A stretch of 64,000 bases of DNA from Panulirus ornatus. Its lineage: Eukaryota; Arthropoda; Malacostraca; Decapoda; Palinuridae. This document shows, piece by piece, positions 13,234 to 26,809 of the stretch (position 1 is its first letter; every line of letters begins with the position of its first letter). The stretch covers positions 27,728,369-27,792,368 of the forward strand of contig NC_092234.1 in NCBI RefSeq assembly GCF_036320965.1, in the 5' to 3' direction. A program made the position numbers and the translations under genes. The notes under the pieces were generated by a model, which did not search any database, was not told the origin of the DNA, and saw nothing but the letters and a program-made list of their open reading frames with translations.

Positions 13234-13839
13234 CTACATTTGTTCACACTCAGTAATGTGTAATGTGTAATGCACCTAAACCACATCTAACTTTAAATGG
13301 TTTACCGCAGACGTTTCACATACTCAGGCTCAGTCCATTGTCAGCACGTTCAACCCATTATATCACAACGTTCCAATTCACTCTGTTCTTTTCACGCCTA
13401 TAGTTCTCCTAAATGTTCAGGTCCCGATCGGTCTAAATCTTTTTCGCTCCATCCTTCCACCTCTAATATGTTCTTCCGCTTTTCCTTGTTCCCTCCACCT
13501 CTCACGCATATATCCTCTTTGGCAATCCTTACTCAATCATTCTCTATATATGTCTAAACTATTTCAACACTCCCTCTTCTGCTCTCTCAACCACAATCTT
13601 TTAATTACCACACATTTTTTTAATTCTTTCATTATCTACTCGATCAAATCACCTCGCACCATATATTGTCCTCAAACATTTCACTTCCAACACATCCACC
13701 CTTCTCCCAATCTATAAGCCATATTTACTCTCCTAGATAACGTTCTCTCCTTCCACATATTCTTCATCACTCCCAGAAACTGCACGATATGATTTACTTC
13801 CACTTCTATGGTTTCATTTGCTCGCAAGTGCACTCCTAG
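13234..13839 (-). mobile_element. Old RTE-like LINE fragment (3'UTR and RT C-terminus)
   Basis: Begins with the long-type 3'UTR segment TTTGTTCACACTCAGT and continues through the C-terminal RT region on the minus strand until the sequence gap. Heavily mutated; no frame stays open. Confidence 0.78.
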
Positions 13840-13939
13840 NNNNNNNNNNNNNNNNNNNNNNNNNNNNNNNNNNNNNNNNNNNNNNNNNNNNNNNNNNNNN
13901 NNNNNNNNNNNNNNNNNNNNNNNNNNNNNNNNNNNNNNN
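13840..13939. other. Assembly gap (100 N)
   Basis: Exactly 100 unknown bases, the conventional size for a gap of unknown length. It separates a minus-strand LINE fragment from a Penelope-like end, (TA)n and a plus-strand LINE. Confidence 0.99.
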
Positions 13940-14102
<163 letters not shown>

Positions 14103-14973
14103 AGAAAATTAAGAGTAAATGTGAATAAGAGCAAGGTTATTAGGTACAGTAGGGTTGAGGGTCAAGTCAATTGGGAGGTGAGTTTGAATGGAGAAAAACT
14201 GGAGGAAGTGAAGTGTTTTAGATATCTGGGAGTGGATCTGGCAGCGGATGGAACCATGGAAGCGGAAGTGGATCATAGGGTGGGGGAGGGGGCGAAAATT
14301 CTGGGGGCCCTGAAGAATGTGTGGAAGTCGAGAACATTATCTCGGAAAGCAAAAATGGGTATGTTTGAAGGAATAGTGGTTCCAACAATGTTGTATGGTT
14401 GTGAGGCGTGGACTATGGATAGAGTTGTGCGCAGGACGATGGATGTGCTGGAAATGAGATGTTTGAGGACAATGTGTGGTGTGAGGTGGTTTGATCGAGT
14501 GAGCAACGTAAGGGTAAGAGAGATGTGTGGAAATAAAAAGAGCGTGGTTGAGAGAGCAGAAGAGGGTGTTTTGAAGTGGTTTTGGCACATGGAGAGAATG
14601 AGTGAGGAAAGATTGACCAAGAGGATATATGTGTCGGAGGTGGAGGGAACGAGGAGAAGTGGGAGACCAAATTGGAGGTGGAAAGATGGAGTGAAAAAGA
14701 TTTTGTGTGATCGGGGCCTGAACATGCAGGAGGGTGAAAGGAGGGCAAGGAATAGAGAGAATTGGACCGATGTGGTATACCGGGGTTGACGTGCTGTCAT
14801 TGGATTGAATCAAGGCATGTGAAGCGTCCGGGGTAAACCATGGAAAGCTGTGTAGGTATGTATATTTGCGTGTGTGGACGTATGTATACACATGTGTATG
14901 GGGGGGGTTGGGCCATTTCTTTCGTCTGTTTCCTTGCGCTACCTCGCAAACGCGGGAGACAGCGACAAAGTAT

Positions 14974-14974
<1 letters not shown>
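14103..14974 (+). mobile_element. RTE-like LINE, 5'-truncated, short 3'UTR type
   Basis: Begins just downstream of FADD ([19 protein letters not shown]) and keeps an open frame to the natural stop at 14787-14789 (DVVYRG). The C-terminal domain has [49 protein letters not shown] and [20 protein letters not shown]. It then has the short-type 3'UTR with TTGCGCTACCTCGCAAACGC and an A-run. The frame also stays open through the upstream (TA)n, giving a misleading Tyr-Ile repeat. Bounded by (TA)n on both sides. Confidence 0.92.

Positions 14975-14989
<15 letters not shown>

Positions 14990-15068
<79 letters not shown>
14990..15068. repeat. (AT)n tail microsatellite
   Basis: Follows the A-run of the preceding LINE and leads directly into the next 5'-truncated copy. 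Confidence 0.96.
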
Positions 15069-15072
<4 letters not shown>

Positions 15073-15075
15073 TTA

Positions 15076-17596
15076 TGTATGTAAGTAGGAGAGATGGCCA
15101 GAGGCCGTTATTGGATTACGTGTTGACAGGCGCGCGAAAGAGAGACTTTTGGATGTTAATGTGCTAAGAGGTGCAACTGGGGGGATGTCTGATCATTATC
15201 TTGTGGAGGCGAAGGTCAAGATTTGTATGGATTTTCAGAAAAGAAGAGAGAATGCTGGGGTGAAGAGGGTGGTGAGAGAAAGTGAGCTTGGGAAGGAGAC
15301 TTGTGTGAGAAAGTACCAGGAGAGACTGAATACAGAATGGAAAAAGGTGAGAACAAAGGAGGTAAGGGGAGTTGGGGAGGAATGGAATGTATTTAGGGAA
15401 GCAGTGATGGCTTGCGCAAAAGATGCTTGTGGCATGAGAAGAGTTGGAGGTGGTCTGATTAGAAAGGGTAGTGAGTGGTGGGATGAAAAAGTAAGATCAT
15501 TAGTGAAAGAGAAGAGAGAGGCATTTGGACAATTTTTGCACGGGAAAAATGCAAATGAGTGGGAGATGTATAAAAGAAAGAGACAGGAGGTCAAGAGAAA
15601 GGGGCAAGAGGTGAAAAAGAGGGCAAATGAGAGTAGGGGTGAGGGAGTATCATTAAATTTTATGGAGAATAAAGTGATATTCTGGAAGGAGGTCAATGAA
15701 GTGCGTAAGACAAGGGAGCAAATGGGAACTTCAATGAAGGGGGCTAATGGGGAGGTGATAACAAGTAGTGGTGATGTGAGGAGATGGAGTGATTATTTTG
15801 AAGGTTTGTTGAATATGTTTGATGATAGAGTGGCAGATATAGGGTGTTTTGGTCGAGGTGGTGTGCAAAGTGAGAGGGTTAGGGAAAAATGACTTGGTAA
15901 AGAGAGAAGAGGTAGTAAAAGCTTTGCGGAAGATGAAAGCTGGCAATGCAGCAGTTTTGGATCGTATTGCAGTGGAATTTATTAAAAAAGGCGGTGACTG
16001 TATTGTTTACTGGTTGGTGAAGTTATTTAATGTATGTATGATTTATACCGAGGTGCCAGAGGATTGGCGGAATGCGTGCATAGTGCCACTGTACAAAGGG
16101 AAAGGGGATAAGAGTGAGTGCTCAAATTACAGAGGTATAGGTTTGTTGAGTATTCCTGGTAAATTATATGGGAGGGTATTGACCGAGAGGGTGAATGCAT
16201 GTACAGAGCATCAGATTGGGGAAGAGCAGTGTTGTTTCAGAAGTGCTAGAGGATGTGTGGATCAGGTGTTTGCTTTGAAGAATGTATGTGAGAAATACTT
16301 AGAAAAGCAAATGGATTTGTATGTAGCATTTATGGATCTGGAGAAGGCATATGATAGAGTTGATAGAGATGTCTGTGAAGGTACTAAGAATATATGGTGT
16401 GGGAGGCAAGTTGTTAGAAGCAGTGAAAAGTTTTTATCGAGGATGTAAGGCATGTGCACGTGTAGGAAGAGAGGAAAGTGATTGGTTCTCAGTGAACTGT
16501 AGGTTTGCGGCAGATGTGTGTGATGTCTCCATGGTTGTTTAATTTGTTAATGGATGCGTTTGTTAGGGAGGTGAATGCAAGAGTTTTGGAAAGAGGGGCA
16601 AGTATGCAGTCTGTTGGGGATGAGAGAGCTTGGGAAGTGAGTCAGTTGTTGTTCGCTGATGATACAGCGCTGGTGGCTGATTCATGTAAGAAACTGCAGA
16701 AGCTGGTGACTGAGTTTGGTAAAGTGTGTGAAAGAAGAAAGTTAAGAGTATATATGAATAAGAGCAAGGTTATTAGGTACAGTAGGGTTGAGGGCCAAGT
16801 CAATTGGTAGGTAAGTTTGAATGGAGAAAAACTGGAGGAAGTAAAGTGTTTTAGATATATGGGAGTGGATCTGGCAGCGGATGGAACCATGGAAGCGGAA
16901 GTGAATCATAGGATGGGGGAGGGGGCGAAAATCCTGGGAGCCTTGAAGAATGTTTGGAAGTCGAGAACATTATCTCGGAAAGCAAAGATGGGTATGTTTG
17001 AAGGAATAGTGGTCCAACAATGTTGTATGGTTGCGAGGCGTGGGCTATGGATAGAGTTGTGCGCAGCAGGGTGGATGAGCTGGAAATGAGATGTTTGAGG
17101 ACAATATGTGGTGTGAGGTGGTTTGATCGAGTAAGTAATGTAAGGGTGAGAGAGATGTTTGGAAATAAAAAGAGTGTGGTTGAGAGAGCAGAAGAGGGTG
17201 TTTTGAAATGGTTTGGTCACATGGAGAGAATGAGTGGGGAAAAATTGACCAAGAGGATATATGTGTCGGAGGTGGAGGGAACGAGGAGAAGTGGGAGACC
17301 AAATTGGAGGTGGAAAGATGGAGTGAAAAAGATTTTGTGTGATCGAGGCCTGAACATGCAGGAGGGTGAAAGGAGGGCAAGGAATAGAGTGAATTGGATC
17401 GATGTGGTATACCGGGTTGACGTGCTGTCAGTGGATTGAATCAGGGCATGTGAAGCGTTTGGGTAAACCATGGAAAGCTGTGTAGGTATGTATATTTGCG
17501 TGTGTGGACGTATGTATATACATGTGTATGGGGGTGGGTTGGGCCATTTCTTCCGTCTGTTTCCTTGCCCTACCTCGCAAACGCCGGAGACAGCGG
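15076..17596 (+). mobile_element. RTE-like LINE, 5'-truncated within the endonuclease, frameshifted
   Basis: Starts near the end of the endonuclease (YVSRRDGQRPLLDYVLT-like) and runs to a short-type 3'UTR and A-run at 17596. Coding fragments: 15149-15892 ([10 protein letters not shown], linker), 15849-16448 (RT fingers and palm), 16505-16810 (SQLLFADDTALVAD; ends at a premature TAG near 16808), 16817-17089 and 17020-17439 (C-terminal region to the end). Visible lesions are an extra A in the A-run near 15886, indels near 16370 and 16515, the TAG, and a lost T near 17012. The element is therefore dead but fairly recent. Confidence 0.92.
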
Positions 17597-17600
17597 AAAA

Positions 17601-19015
<1,415 letters not shown>

Positions 19016-20250
19016 TATCTGCGTGCGTGTATATATACAAAAAAATATCCAAGATAAGAGAATAACACAATATTTGTGAGTAAGGTTTTCCAGTTATAAT
19101 CATCAGCGGTACTCATATATGGTCTAAGTATGTCAGTGAAAAAATATTGCTCTACAGGCAACAGACTTTGAGTAATTCCCTTCACTTACGTGCTTCTGTT
19201 CTGCAGTATAATGTTTTTTAAAATTACTTACCAGAGATACGACATAGTGTCACCTATTGCACTTATGTGGAAGGGTCGGTCTGTAGGCACGTAGTGCTAC
19301 TGTCTGACATTACCTTTCGTGAGAGTTCCTCTCTTGAGTTCTGTGTTCAGTGCGAGTATATTTCGGAGATGAACATCAAGGTACAGAATATGCTTGGCGT
19401 TATGAAGACTTGGATTGTGGAGAAAAGTTTCCATATATGTTCTCCCACCCACTATTACAATTCGTGTTTCTGGCCACAGCCATAGCTCAGACCTCGCAAA
19501 AAACCTGTGTGATGAATAATTATCGTTGGATAAGTTGATACAACGGAACAGAGTCAATTGTTCTTGATAATCGGTTAACTTTGCCCAAAATGTTACAATA
19601 GAGTTTCGAATTTTGACCAGAATTTCACTTTCAATTAATATATGTCTCATGAGTGAAGATATCAAGAGTATTCCTGATGATTCTCTGTAGGTACAATATA
19701 CAAAGATCCTATTCTATAACTGGTAAGCCTAAAGCAAATCTAGTTAAATTTTTTCAAAGATCGGTTATTGTGTTGACTACCACTTAATTCTTAGAATAAA
19801 GAGTTTTTGTCCACTCTTAGCCTGAGATCCTCTCCCTACCAATTTAGTGTTACAATTTTTGATAAAGATCCTCTGAAGTCAATGCAGATACTGATGTAGG
19901 CACTAACCTTGTACTGAAGGAGAGTTCGAAAGAGCTGTTGGAGAAATAGCTCCCGCTTAGTTGACGTTTACGAGATGAAACTAACGATATCATGTTTCTG
20001 GAATTCTTCATAGGTTTTCAGTCTAAGTAACAGATTAGTGCTCTGATTTTAAGAGGTAGTTGAGTTCATAAACTTGTGGCAGAGTTTCCATTTGCAGTCT
20101 GGTATGTTTATGAGGGACCGATTACACCTGAATGATGTAGGAGCTGCGTGTTTTGGTAGGTTCCTTAGTGAGTCTATTTATGCGATTTGGTCAAAAAGCG
20201 CAAACCGTGGAGCATTCCCATTTCCTCCGTGAGTACCCTTTGAAATAGGT
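19016..20250. other. Unassigned sequence
   Basis: About 1.2 kb with short overlapping frames on both strands (19267-19665) that show no motif I recognise. It may include the 5' part of the following CR1/L2-like element, but I cannot support that. Confidence 0.45.
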
Positions 20251-20252
20251 CT

Positions 20253-20658
20253 TTGTTTCATTTAGAAGTATCTTATGTTAATGCTTGTAGTATAAACAAC
20301 AAAATCTCAGAGTTAGAGAAAACAGCGTTTAAAGGAAATTGTAATATGATTGCCATTTCCGAATCTTGGTTAGATATCAGTAATAGAGTTATCCTTTCTG
20401 AGTACTCAGCTTCAGGGTACACTCTCTTGAATAGAGATAGGGGAAGGAAAGTAAGCGGTGGTGTCTTGCTCCTCGTTAAAGATCATCTGAATTCCGTAGT
20501 ATTGAAATATAACCGTGGAGAATGACGACTTCATTTTTGTAGAAGTTGAAATAGATCACGCAAAAAAAAAACATAAGTCGTTTATACCCCCCCCACACAC
20601 ACACACACACACGCACACACACACGCACACACACACAAATACGCACACACACACACAC

Positions 20659-20704
<46 letters not shown>

Positions 20705-22200
20705 CAGATAAAGACGGAACATTTTATGTTCAGTTAGCAAATATGTGTAATGAACAAGATTTTATCATTTTAGAAGATTTTAACATACCGGTATCTAAAT
20801 GGAGAGAATCCCTCTCCAGTGGCTCCGGAAGTGGACTCCGCCTAAATACATTGATAGTATCCTGAGCCAAGTAGTCGGAAAGCCTACTCATGACGAGGAT
20901 GTATTAGGCTGAATTCTAACTACAAATGAGGATCACGTTAACAGTGTTGAAGTTGGAGAAAAAATTGGCACAAGTGATCACTGACAGATTACCTTTGAGG
21001 TCGTTTTCGAAACAAATTGGTGTTAGTCAACAAGAGAGTCGCAAAAAATACCAGATTTTGAAATATGCAAATTTTGATAATCTTAGCACTGCACTTGACA
21101 GTCAAACATGGGATTATACTGATAACGACATGAACGTAGCTTGGAAGAGCTTCCGTTAAACCTCCAAAGCAATAGACGGTTCATTTCTAAAACGAGGCGA
21201 AGTTGGAGAAACGGTGAAATGAAAAGCACCTATTTTCTCGGAAAGTAGCTCATTAGAAACTCAGAGACCAGTAACCAACATGATCGAGCAAACAATGTAA
21301 ATTTGCGTAAAAGAAAGTATGAGAGTTATACCATAAAATAGACGTCAGTATGAAGCGTTTATTGAGAAAATAGTATGAAGCAAGAGATTCATTACTCGGT
21401 CAAGTGATTCATTAATAACGGGAAGCGCTGATGTAGTTTGAGACAACGAAGCCACGGCAGAAATCTTAAATTACTTTTTTGCATCTCTATTTACGATCCA
21501 AGTCATAACTCATGTTCCACATCCAGTTTCATTGATAAGAGAGAAGAACGTTCAGCAACAAATCAACATGAACATTAAAGACATACTAAAAGAAATAAAC
21601 GAAATGAAAGTAAGAAGAATGACAGACCCTGATAGATTTTGTCCGAGAAGAACGAAAGGGGCGAAAAGTGAGATAGTTAAACCTTTGACTGACCTTTTCA
21701 AAAAGTCACTTGCTACAGAGAAAGTCCCAGATGAACAGAAATTTGCCAATGTAACAACAATATTAAGAGAAAAGGTGATAAGTCACGGCTCGGAAGATAT
21801 CGTGCAATTAGCTTAACATCTGCAGCTGTAAAACCTCTGGAAACCATCAGTCAAGATAGAACTGTAAACTACCACTTGATAAACGATTCTCAGCATGGTT
21901 GTTAAAGACATCGCTTATATCTGCCAAATCTGCTTAGTTTCTCTAATGATATAATCAGCATGATAACAAAACTAAAATAATTGAAGTAATTTCGAGATTT
22001 TTAGCTAGCATTCGGTAAGCTTCCGCATCAAAGAGTTCTGGCAAAGATGAAATTTCATGGTATTGATGGGGTTATACTTTGGTGCATAGAAAATTAGTTG
22101 ACAGGTCATAAACAAAAAGCTGTGATTAATCATACCGGAAATTGTTTTTGCTATCATTTGTCCCTGGGTAACTTGTTTTTTTTTCAAACTGATTATGTCC
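20253..22200 (+). pseudogene. CR1/L2-like LINE (endonuclease and RT), degenerate
   Basis: Plus-strand frames show a CR1-type endonuclease: YVNACSINNKISELEKT (20270), AISESWLDIS (20355), [19 protein letters not shown] (20430), then NEQDFIILEDFNIPVSKW (20750-20810). The RT N-terminus has LKEINEMKVRRMTDPDRF and VKPLTDLFKKSLATEKVPDE (21585-21740), RYRAISLTSAAVKPLE (about 21795) and LINDSQHG (21880), ending with VLAKMKFHGIDGVILWCIEN (about 22035-22095). A (CA)n tract interrupts the endonuclease without closing the frame. Frameshifts and stops are frequent, and the block with the catalytic YADD is not present, so the copy is 3'-truncated or too decayed. Confidence 0.72.
20593..20700. repeat. (CA)n microsatellite inside the CR1-like endonuclease
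   Basis: CA repeats with CG interruptions between the [16 protein letters not shown] and NMCNEQDF segments; the local frame reads Thr-His repeats and remains open. Confidence 0.95.
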
Positions 22201-22480
22201 AAAAGCTATAGAAAATGGCTATCATTCCCTTGAATATTTGTTATTGTGATCAGGACAATAATATTTTGAAATTACCTAATTTTCAGAACATTCCATATTG
22301 ATTCAGTGCTGAGTATCTGACAAAGAGCTTCCCAGAAGTTTCCTGTAATATCAATAGAGTATAGATATAAGGGCCCTGAGCAAACCAGTTCAGTTTATAT
22401 CTAAATGCATTCTGAGAATGCATTTAGAGACTGCAAGTATCCGGCAGACGCATTTTGCTATATCTGTCTCCAATTCATCA
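22201..22480. other. Unassigned, with a 27-nt palindrome
   Basis: Sequence between two decayed genes. At 22401-22427 there is a perfect inverted repeat with 13-bp arms and a single central base (arm CTAAATGCATTCT). Confidence 0.5.
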
Positions 22481-22489
22481 AAAGAAGAA

Positions 22490-24306
22490 CGAAAAATACT
22501 CCATGGCAGCATCTGCTAAGATGTGCGAGGCCTACAAGGCATATTTCGGCATGACTGTCGGGGATCAAAACAAATTCTGGCCCTTCATTTCACCTGCGAA
22601 CACTACAAAGAAAGAAAAAAATCTGGAACGTAAGATAGACAATTGTTACTCGTTTGGATGGCGGAATTTTGTTACAAGATTCTCTAGAATTTTTTTTTTT
22701 AATTCAGTTTCTTTTATCTTATCTTTAGAAATTTTCATTGCTATTGAAGAAATATCATATATGAAATATGGTGAGAAAATCTCTTACACATTAGTAATGT
22801 GTGAAGTAAATTCATGAACAAATACCTAATTTTCTTCATAATCACAGTTATATGTCCTTTTGTAGGATGGTGCAGAGGGGAAAAGAGAGCTACGAAGTTC
22901 GCTATCCTAAGAATTTGACGGGAACTTACTGACCACTTAAGCAATTGCTACTTCTGCATGGTGGACCCTTCCAAACGTCTGACAGGCAAGACTGCACCTG
23001 CTATCACGTATCCGGACATTCCATCATCCAATCCCTCTGTGCCATACAGCCACAAGCTCCCTGTAACCACTCCTCCGGAGAGAGAGTAGTCGTCGTCAGA
23101 ACGGACCAGCAAGTCAGAAGGGGAGGAAGACGTTGCAGATACAGATTACAATCTCAGAGTTGCAGCTGAGGAGAGAAACCCAAACTACCCCAATCAAAAA
23201 GACCTCAACGACTCCATCAGACATCTTGGTCTTACAAAGTCAAATGCCAAGCTTTTGACGTCTAAGCTCAAGTAATGGAACTTGTATGATGAGAGTATGT
23301 AAATCGCTGATCAGAGGAAGCGTCACCTAGGATTTCCAGCTTCTTCGCCAGTCAAGATGGGCTCTGCTTCTACCTCAGAGTAACTAGTCAGGTTTGAGGC
23401 AATCGAAATCGCATCTAACCCGAACGAGTGGCGCCCCATTATTGACAGCTCATCCAGGAGCTTCAAAGCCGTGCTGCTCCATAACGGAAACAAGTACCCG
23501 TCTCTTCCCCTGGCTCACTTGGTGCACCTCAAAGAAGAATACAACAGTGTCAAGACCTTGCTAGACGCCTTGAAGTATGATGAGTTCAGCTGGGAGGTCA
23601 TCGGAGACTTCAAAATTGTGGTATTCCTGATGGGTCTCCAGTATGGTTTTACCAAGTTTCCCTACCATACTTGCCTTTGGGACAGCAGGGACACCAAGGC
23701 GCACTAACACGGGCGGGACTCGCTACAGCGGACCGAATTCTCTGTGGGGATATACAACGTCAAGTGGGAGCCACTGGCGGATCCCGGATGATGTTGATGC
23801 CACAACTGCACATAGAATTAGGCCTTATGAAACAATTTGTCACAGCTCTAGATAAGAGGTCTGCAGCCTTCAAGTACCTTCAAAACTTAATCCCCAAGTT
23901 GCCTGAGGCAAAGGTCAAAGCCGTTTCGTTTGTCGGACAATAGGTAGAAAAGAATCTGGAGTGCAAGGAATTCCCCAATAAACTCTTTACGAAGGAGAAA
24001 GAGGCTTGGTACAGTTTTGTAACAGTGGATTGGGAGTTCCTGGACAATCATAAGGCCAAAAACTATATGGAGCTGGTTGAGACTATAGTGAACTTCGGCA
24101 AAATATGCTGCAGGATGTCCCTCAAAGTCCATATCCTTGACGCTCATCTCGGTAGATTCAAGAACATGGGAACGTATTCGGAGGAGCAAGGCGAGTGCAT
24201 CCACCAGGATATACTGGACTTTGAACGCCGCTACCAAAGAACATATAACGAGAACATGATGGCAGATTATGTTTGGGGCCTGATTCGTGAAAGTGATTCA
24301 AAGTAA
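22490..24306 (+). pseudogene. Copy of a multicopy arthropod gene of unknown function (degenerate)
   Basis: Blocks in order: KMCEAYKAYFGMTVGDQNKFW (22516), a frame-shifted HFTCEHYKERKKSGT (about 22586), a GT...AG-bounded insert of about 230 bp, WCRGEKRATKFAILRI and NCYFCMVDPSKRLTGKTAP (22870-22998), LLHNGNKYPSLPLAHLVHLK (23475), FSWEVIGDFKIVVFLMGLQ (23585) with TKFPYHTCLWDSRDTKAH, then MLMPQLHIELGLMKQFVTAL (23790), CRMSLKVHILDAHLGRFKNM (24110) and EEQGECIHQDILDFERRYQR (24180), ending WGLIRESDSK (24303). From memory, related proteins are abundant and uncharacterised in arthropod genomes; transposon-derived origin is possible. At least five stops or frameshifts make this copy non-functional. Confidence 0.7.
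22633..22864 (+). other. Intron-like insert within the pseudogene
   Basis: The coding similarity stops at AACGTAAGA (donor-like GTAAGA near 22633) and resumes after TCCTTTTGTAG (acceptor-like, ending near 22864). This suggests a retained spliceosomal intron, which would argue against a processed pseudogene. The reading phase does not join perfectly, so an indel must be assumed. Confidence 0.45.
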
Positions 24307-25510
24307 ATTAGTAAATCACGAAAAAGTACACACTTCTAAATCTATTGTGATCACTTTTATTTAACATTAGTGTAAATACATGCTAATTTTGATTCTTATG
24401 TTGTGGTTTTCTGACTTTATGTGAACAGAAATGTGTAAATTCACCCGTTGTCCGATTTGAAACAGGTAGAGTCCAAAATATCAATGTCCTGGTAACAAAA
24501 ACAAAGTTTGAAGGGTATTGTAACCTTTTTCTCTAGTTTTTACGCATAAGCAATTAGGAAATAACACTTACTATCCAGAAAGAAAATGTGTTACACGGTG
24601 TTATCTGTATACCTTTTACTTTCTAACACATGAACCTGTAAGTTTCTGATATATTCCATTATTACAAACAGCCTAGAAATGACCCTGTGGTCTGTTGCTG
24701 TTTGAATTCCTTTGTATTTCTATTTGTATTTCTTTGTATAACTTTATACATACAATCCTGGGACATTAAAGTTTGCTCTGTTTTACAATAGATGAATATT
24801 ATCCAATAGACCATCTAAGAATATGATTCGCAAACATACGGTAACCATTAAGTTCTTGCAATATATTCAGGCCTTTTCTACCAGATGTTTATCAGGATCA
24901 TAAGAGATTTAACAGATGTAAATCGGGCTGATGCGATGAAATATATTAGATGCATATCAAGATGATAACATGAAATATATTGAATATATATCAGGATGAT
25001 AAAGAAGTATATTTCAGATGTACATCTGGATAATAGAATATATCAGGTGTACATCAAGATCATAACATATGATGTATTAGACGTACACCCAATAAAGATT
25101 TATTCGTCACCCTTTTGAAAAAAGCTCCTGGGGTACGGTACATGGTTGGTATTCCTGGGTTACTGAGTTACCTTTTACTCTGCAGCTTGTGAATGGAGCC
25201 AATAGAATTTTTACAATGGTTCTACTTGCAGATTGTGCTTCATGAACCAAATTATGCTTCACGATACAAATGAACCATTACTGCAGTGTTCATAATAACA
25301 CATCAGTAGTATCTATTTTTGCCTCCGACAGACTTACAGCCACAGAATACTAGATATATCGTAAGGTTAAGTCTATATATAACCAGTCTACCCATACAAA
25401 TGTCGGTGGAGCCTATATACTACGTCATTAGCCCTAAACAAAGAAAACGTGCGAGCACAGGGATAACGAAAACTTAGATTTTTCTACACTTTGTTCACAC
25501 TTTCTATGCC
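24307..25510. other. Unassigned AT-rich DNA with an irregular repeat
   Basis: No ORF of note. At about 24885-25090 the phrase ATCAGGATGATAA / GATGTACATC recurs five or six times at irregular 30-60 bp spacing, forming a decayed minisatellite. The rest is featureless. Confidence 0.5.
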
Positions 25511-25514
25511 TTTC

Positions 25515-25622
25515 CTCACAGTACCCTCCTCACCGTATCAATAGCTTCCCTCACAGTATCCATACCTTCTCTCACAGTATCCATACCTTCCCTTACAGTA
25601 TCCATATCTTCCCTCACAGTTT
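25515..25622. repeat. Short tandem repeat, 21-bp unit
   Basis: Five copies of TTCCCTCACAGTATCCATACC with a few substitutions. Confidence 0.88.
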
Positions 25623-25649
25623 CCTTGCAACGGAGGTTTCAGGGACGCG

Positions 25650-25722
25650 TGACGTCACAAGACGGCCTGCTCGGCCGGGTCCGTATTTTCGAGGCAGAGT
25701 GGGTTGACTTGGTATATATAGG
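25650..25722 (+). promoter_or_regulatory. CRE palindrome and TATA-like box
   Basis: A perfect CRE octamer TGACGTCA lies at 25650-25657 in a GC-rich patch (GGCCTGCTCGGCCGGGTCCG), and TATATATAGG at 25713-25722 lies about 55 bp downstream. The spacing and composition resemble a core promoter or a retroelement LTR on the plus strand. No ORF of significance follows within 1 kb, so the call is tentative. Confidence 0.3.
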
Positions 25723-26443
25723 CTTAGTTATAAGCCAGGCTGCTTAATTGCTTGATAGGAAGGGTAAACATGTTTCATCAGAAGTTATATCACTTAATTC
25801 TATCGATAGTGAGTGTAGGAATCCCCTGCTGCTAGAACACAGTTTAACATGTTTAGTATGGCTTTCATCTCGTTTAACACAGCTATGATTCGCAATAAAT
25901 ATTGCGATTTCTACTGGGAGCTCCGAAGCGCAACTCTCTGCAGGTTGAATTAGTTCCGTTTCCAACATATTCGATACACTGTATTCAGATAACAAACTTT
26001 TTGTGGGAAATTTCTGCGCTAACACTATTCATGTTTGTCTCACATGGACATCCCTACCAATCACACCCTAGAGGACATACTACTCTTATCATGCTAAAGA
26101 AATATCATACCTCGTTTCTTGATTCATTTCCTGCTTCATTATCATGCCAGAGCTGTGCTAAATCTCATATAACTTTTTTTCTTCTTCGTGTATGTGGTAT
26201 TTTTTCCATCATCTACACTTGAGGATGATGTGGGTTCATGCCATTGCATTTAATAACGTAAGAAATCCCTAAATGGCACTCCGATTCGTTGGTTGCCATG
26301 CACACACTGATACAGATTGTGTGTTTGATTATCATATTACAGAGGATAGTGTTATACCGTTTAGAGGTTTCCGTAGTAACACTTTATGTATTGCCGTTTA
26401 TTAACCGATCAATAAAAAACTTGGCTACAGAAAACAATATTCC

Positions 26444-26483
<40 letters not shown>

Positions 26484-26809
26484 GGAGAGACAGGGGTACC
26501 AATCACATCAGTGATCGTTGCGGGGCGTATCGTTGCCAAAGATGCCGAATAATTTTTTGGAGGGTGTACATCATGATATTAGTACAAAGTGCACTGTAAA
26601 GGCGAGAAAAATACTTGTGTAGGTTATTTGTTACGTAGAGGATCTGGTAAAAAAGGGTTTCCCTTATTTACCATATCTTTGCTTTGCTTAGCTTTCAGTT
26701 TAGTGAAGCATTTACTCCTCCCGCCCCATTAGATTATATTTTTGTGTTTATCTTGTGAGTGTGAGATCTTTTCTTTTTGTGTTTACAGGCAAGTGAGTGT
26801 TGACCGGAG
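25723..26809. other. Unassigned sequence with a (CA)n tract
   Basis: Contains (CA)n at about 26445-26480. Short frames on both strands (25744-26025 minus, 25902-26222 plus, 26289-26552 plus) carry no motif I recognise. Confidence 0.45.

Noticed and set aside
19297..19665. Minus-strand 122-codon frame as a gene
   Set aside because: No motif, and two overlapping plus-strand frames of similar quality; not distinguishable from chance.
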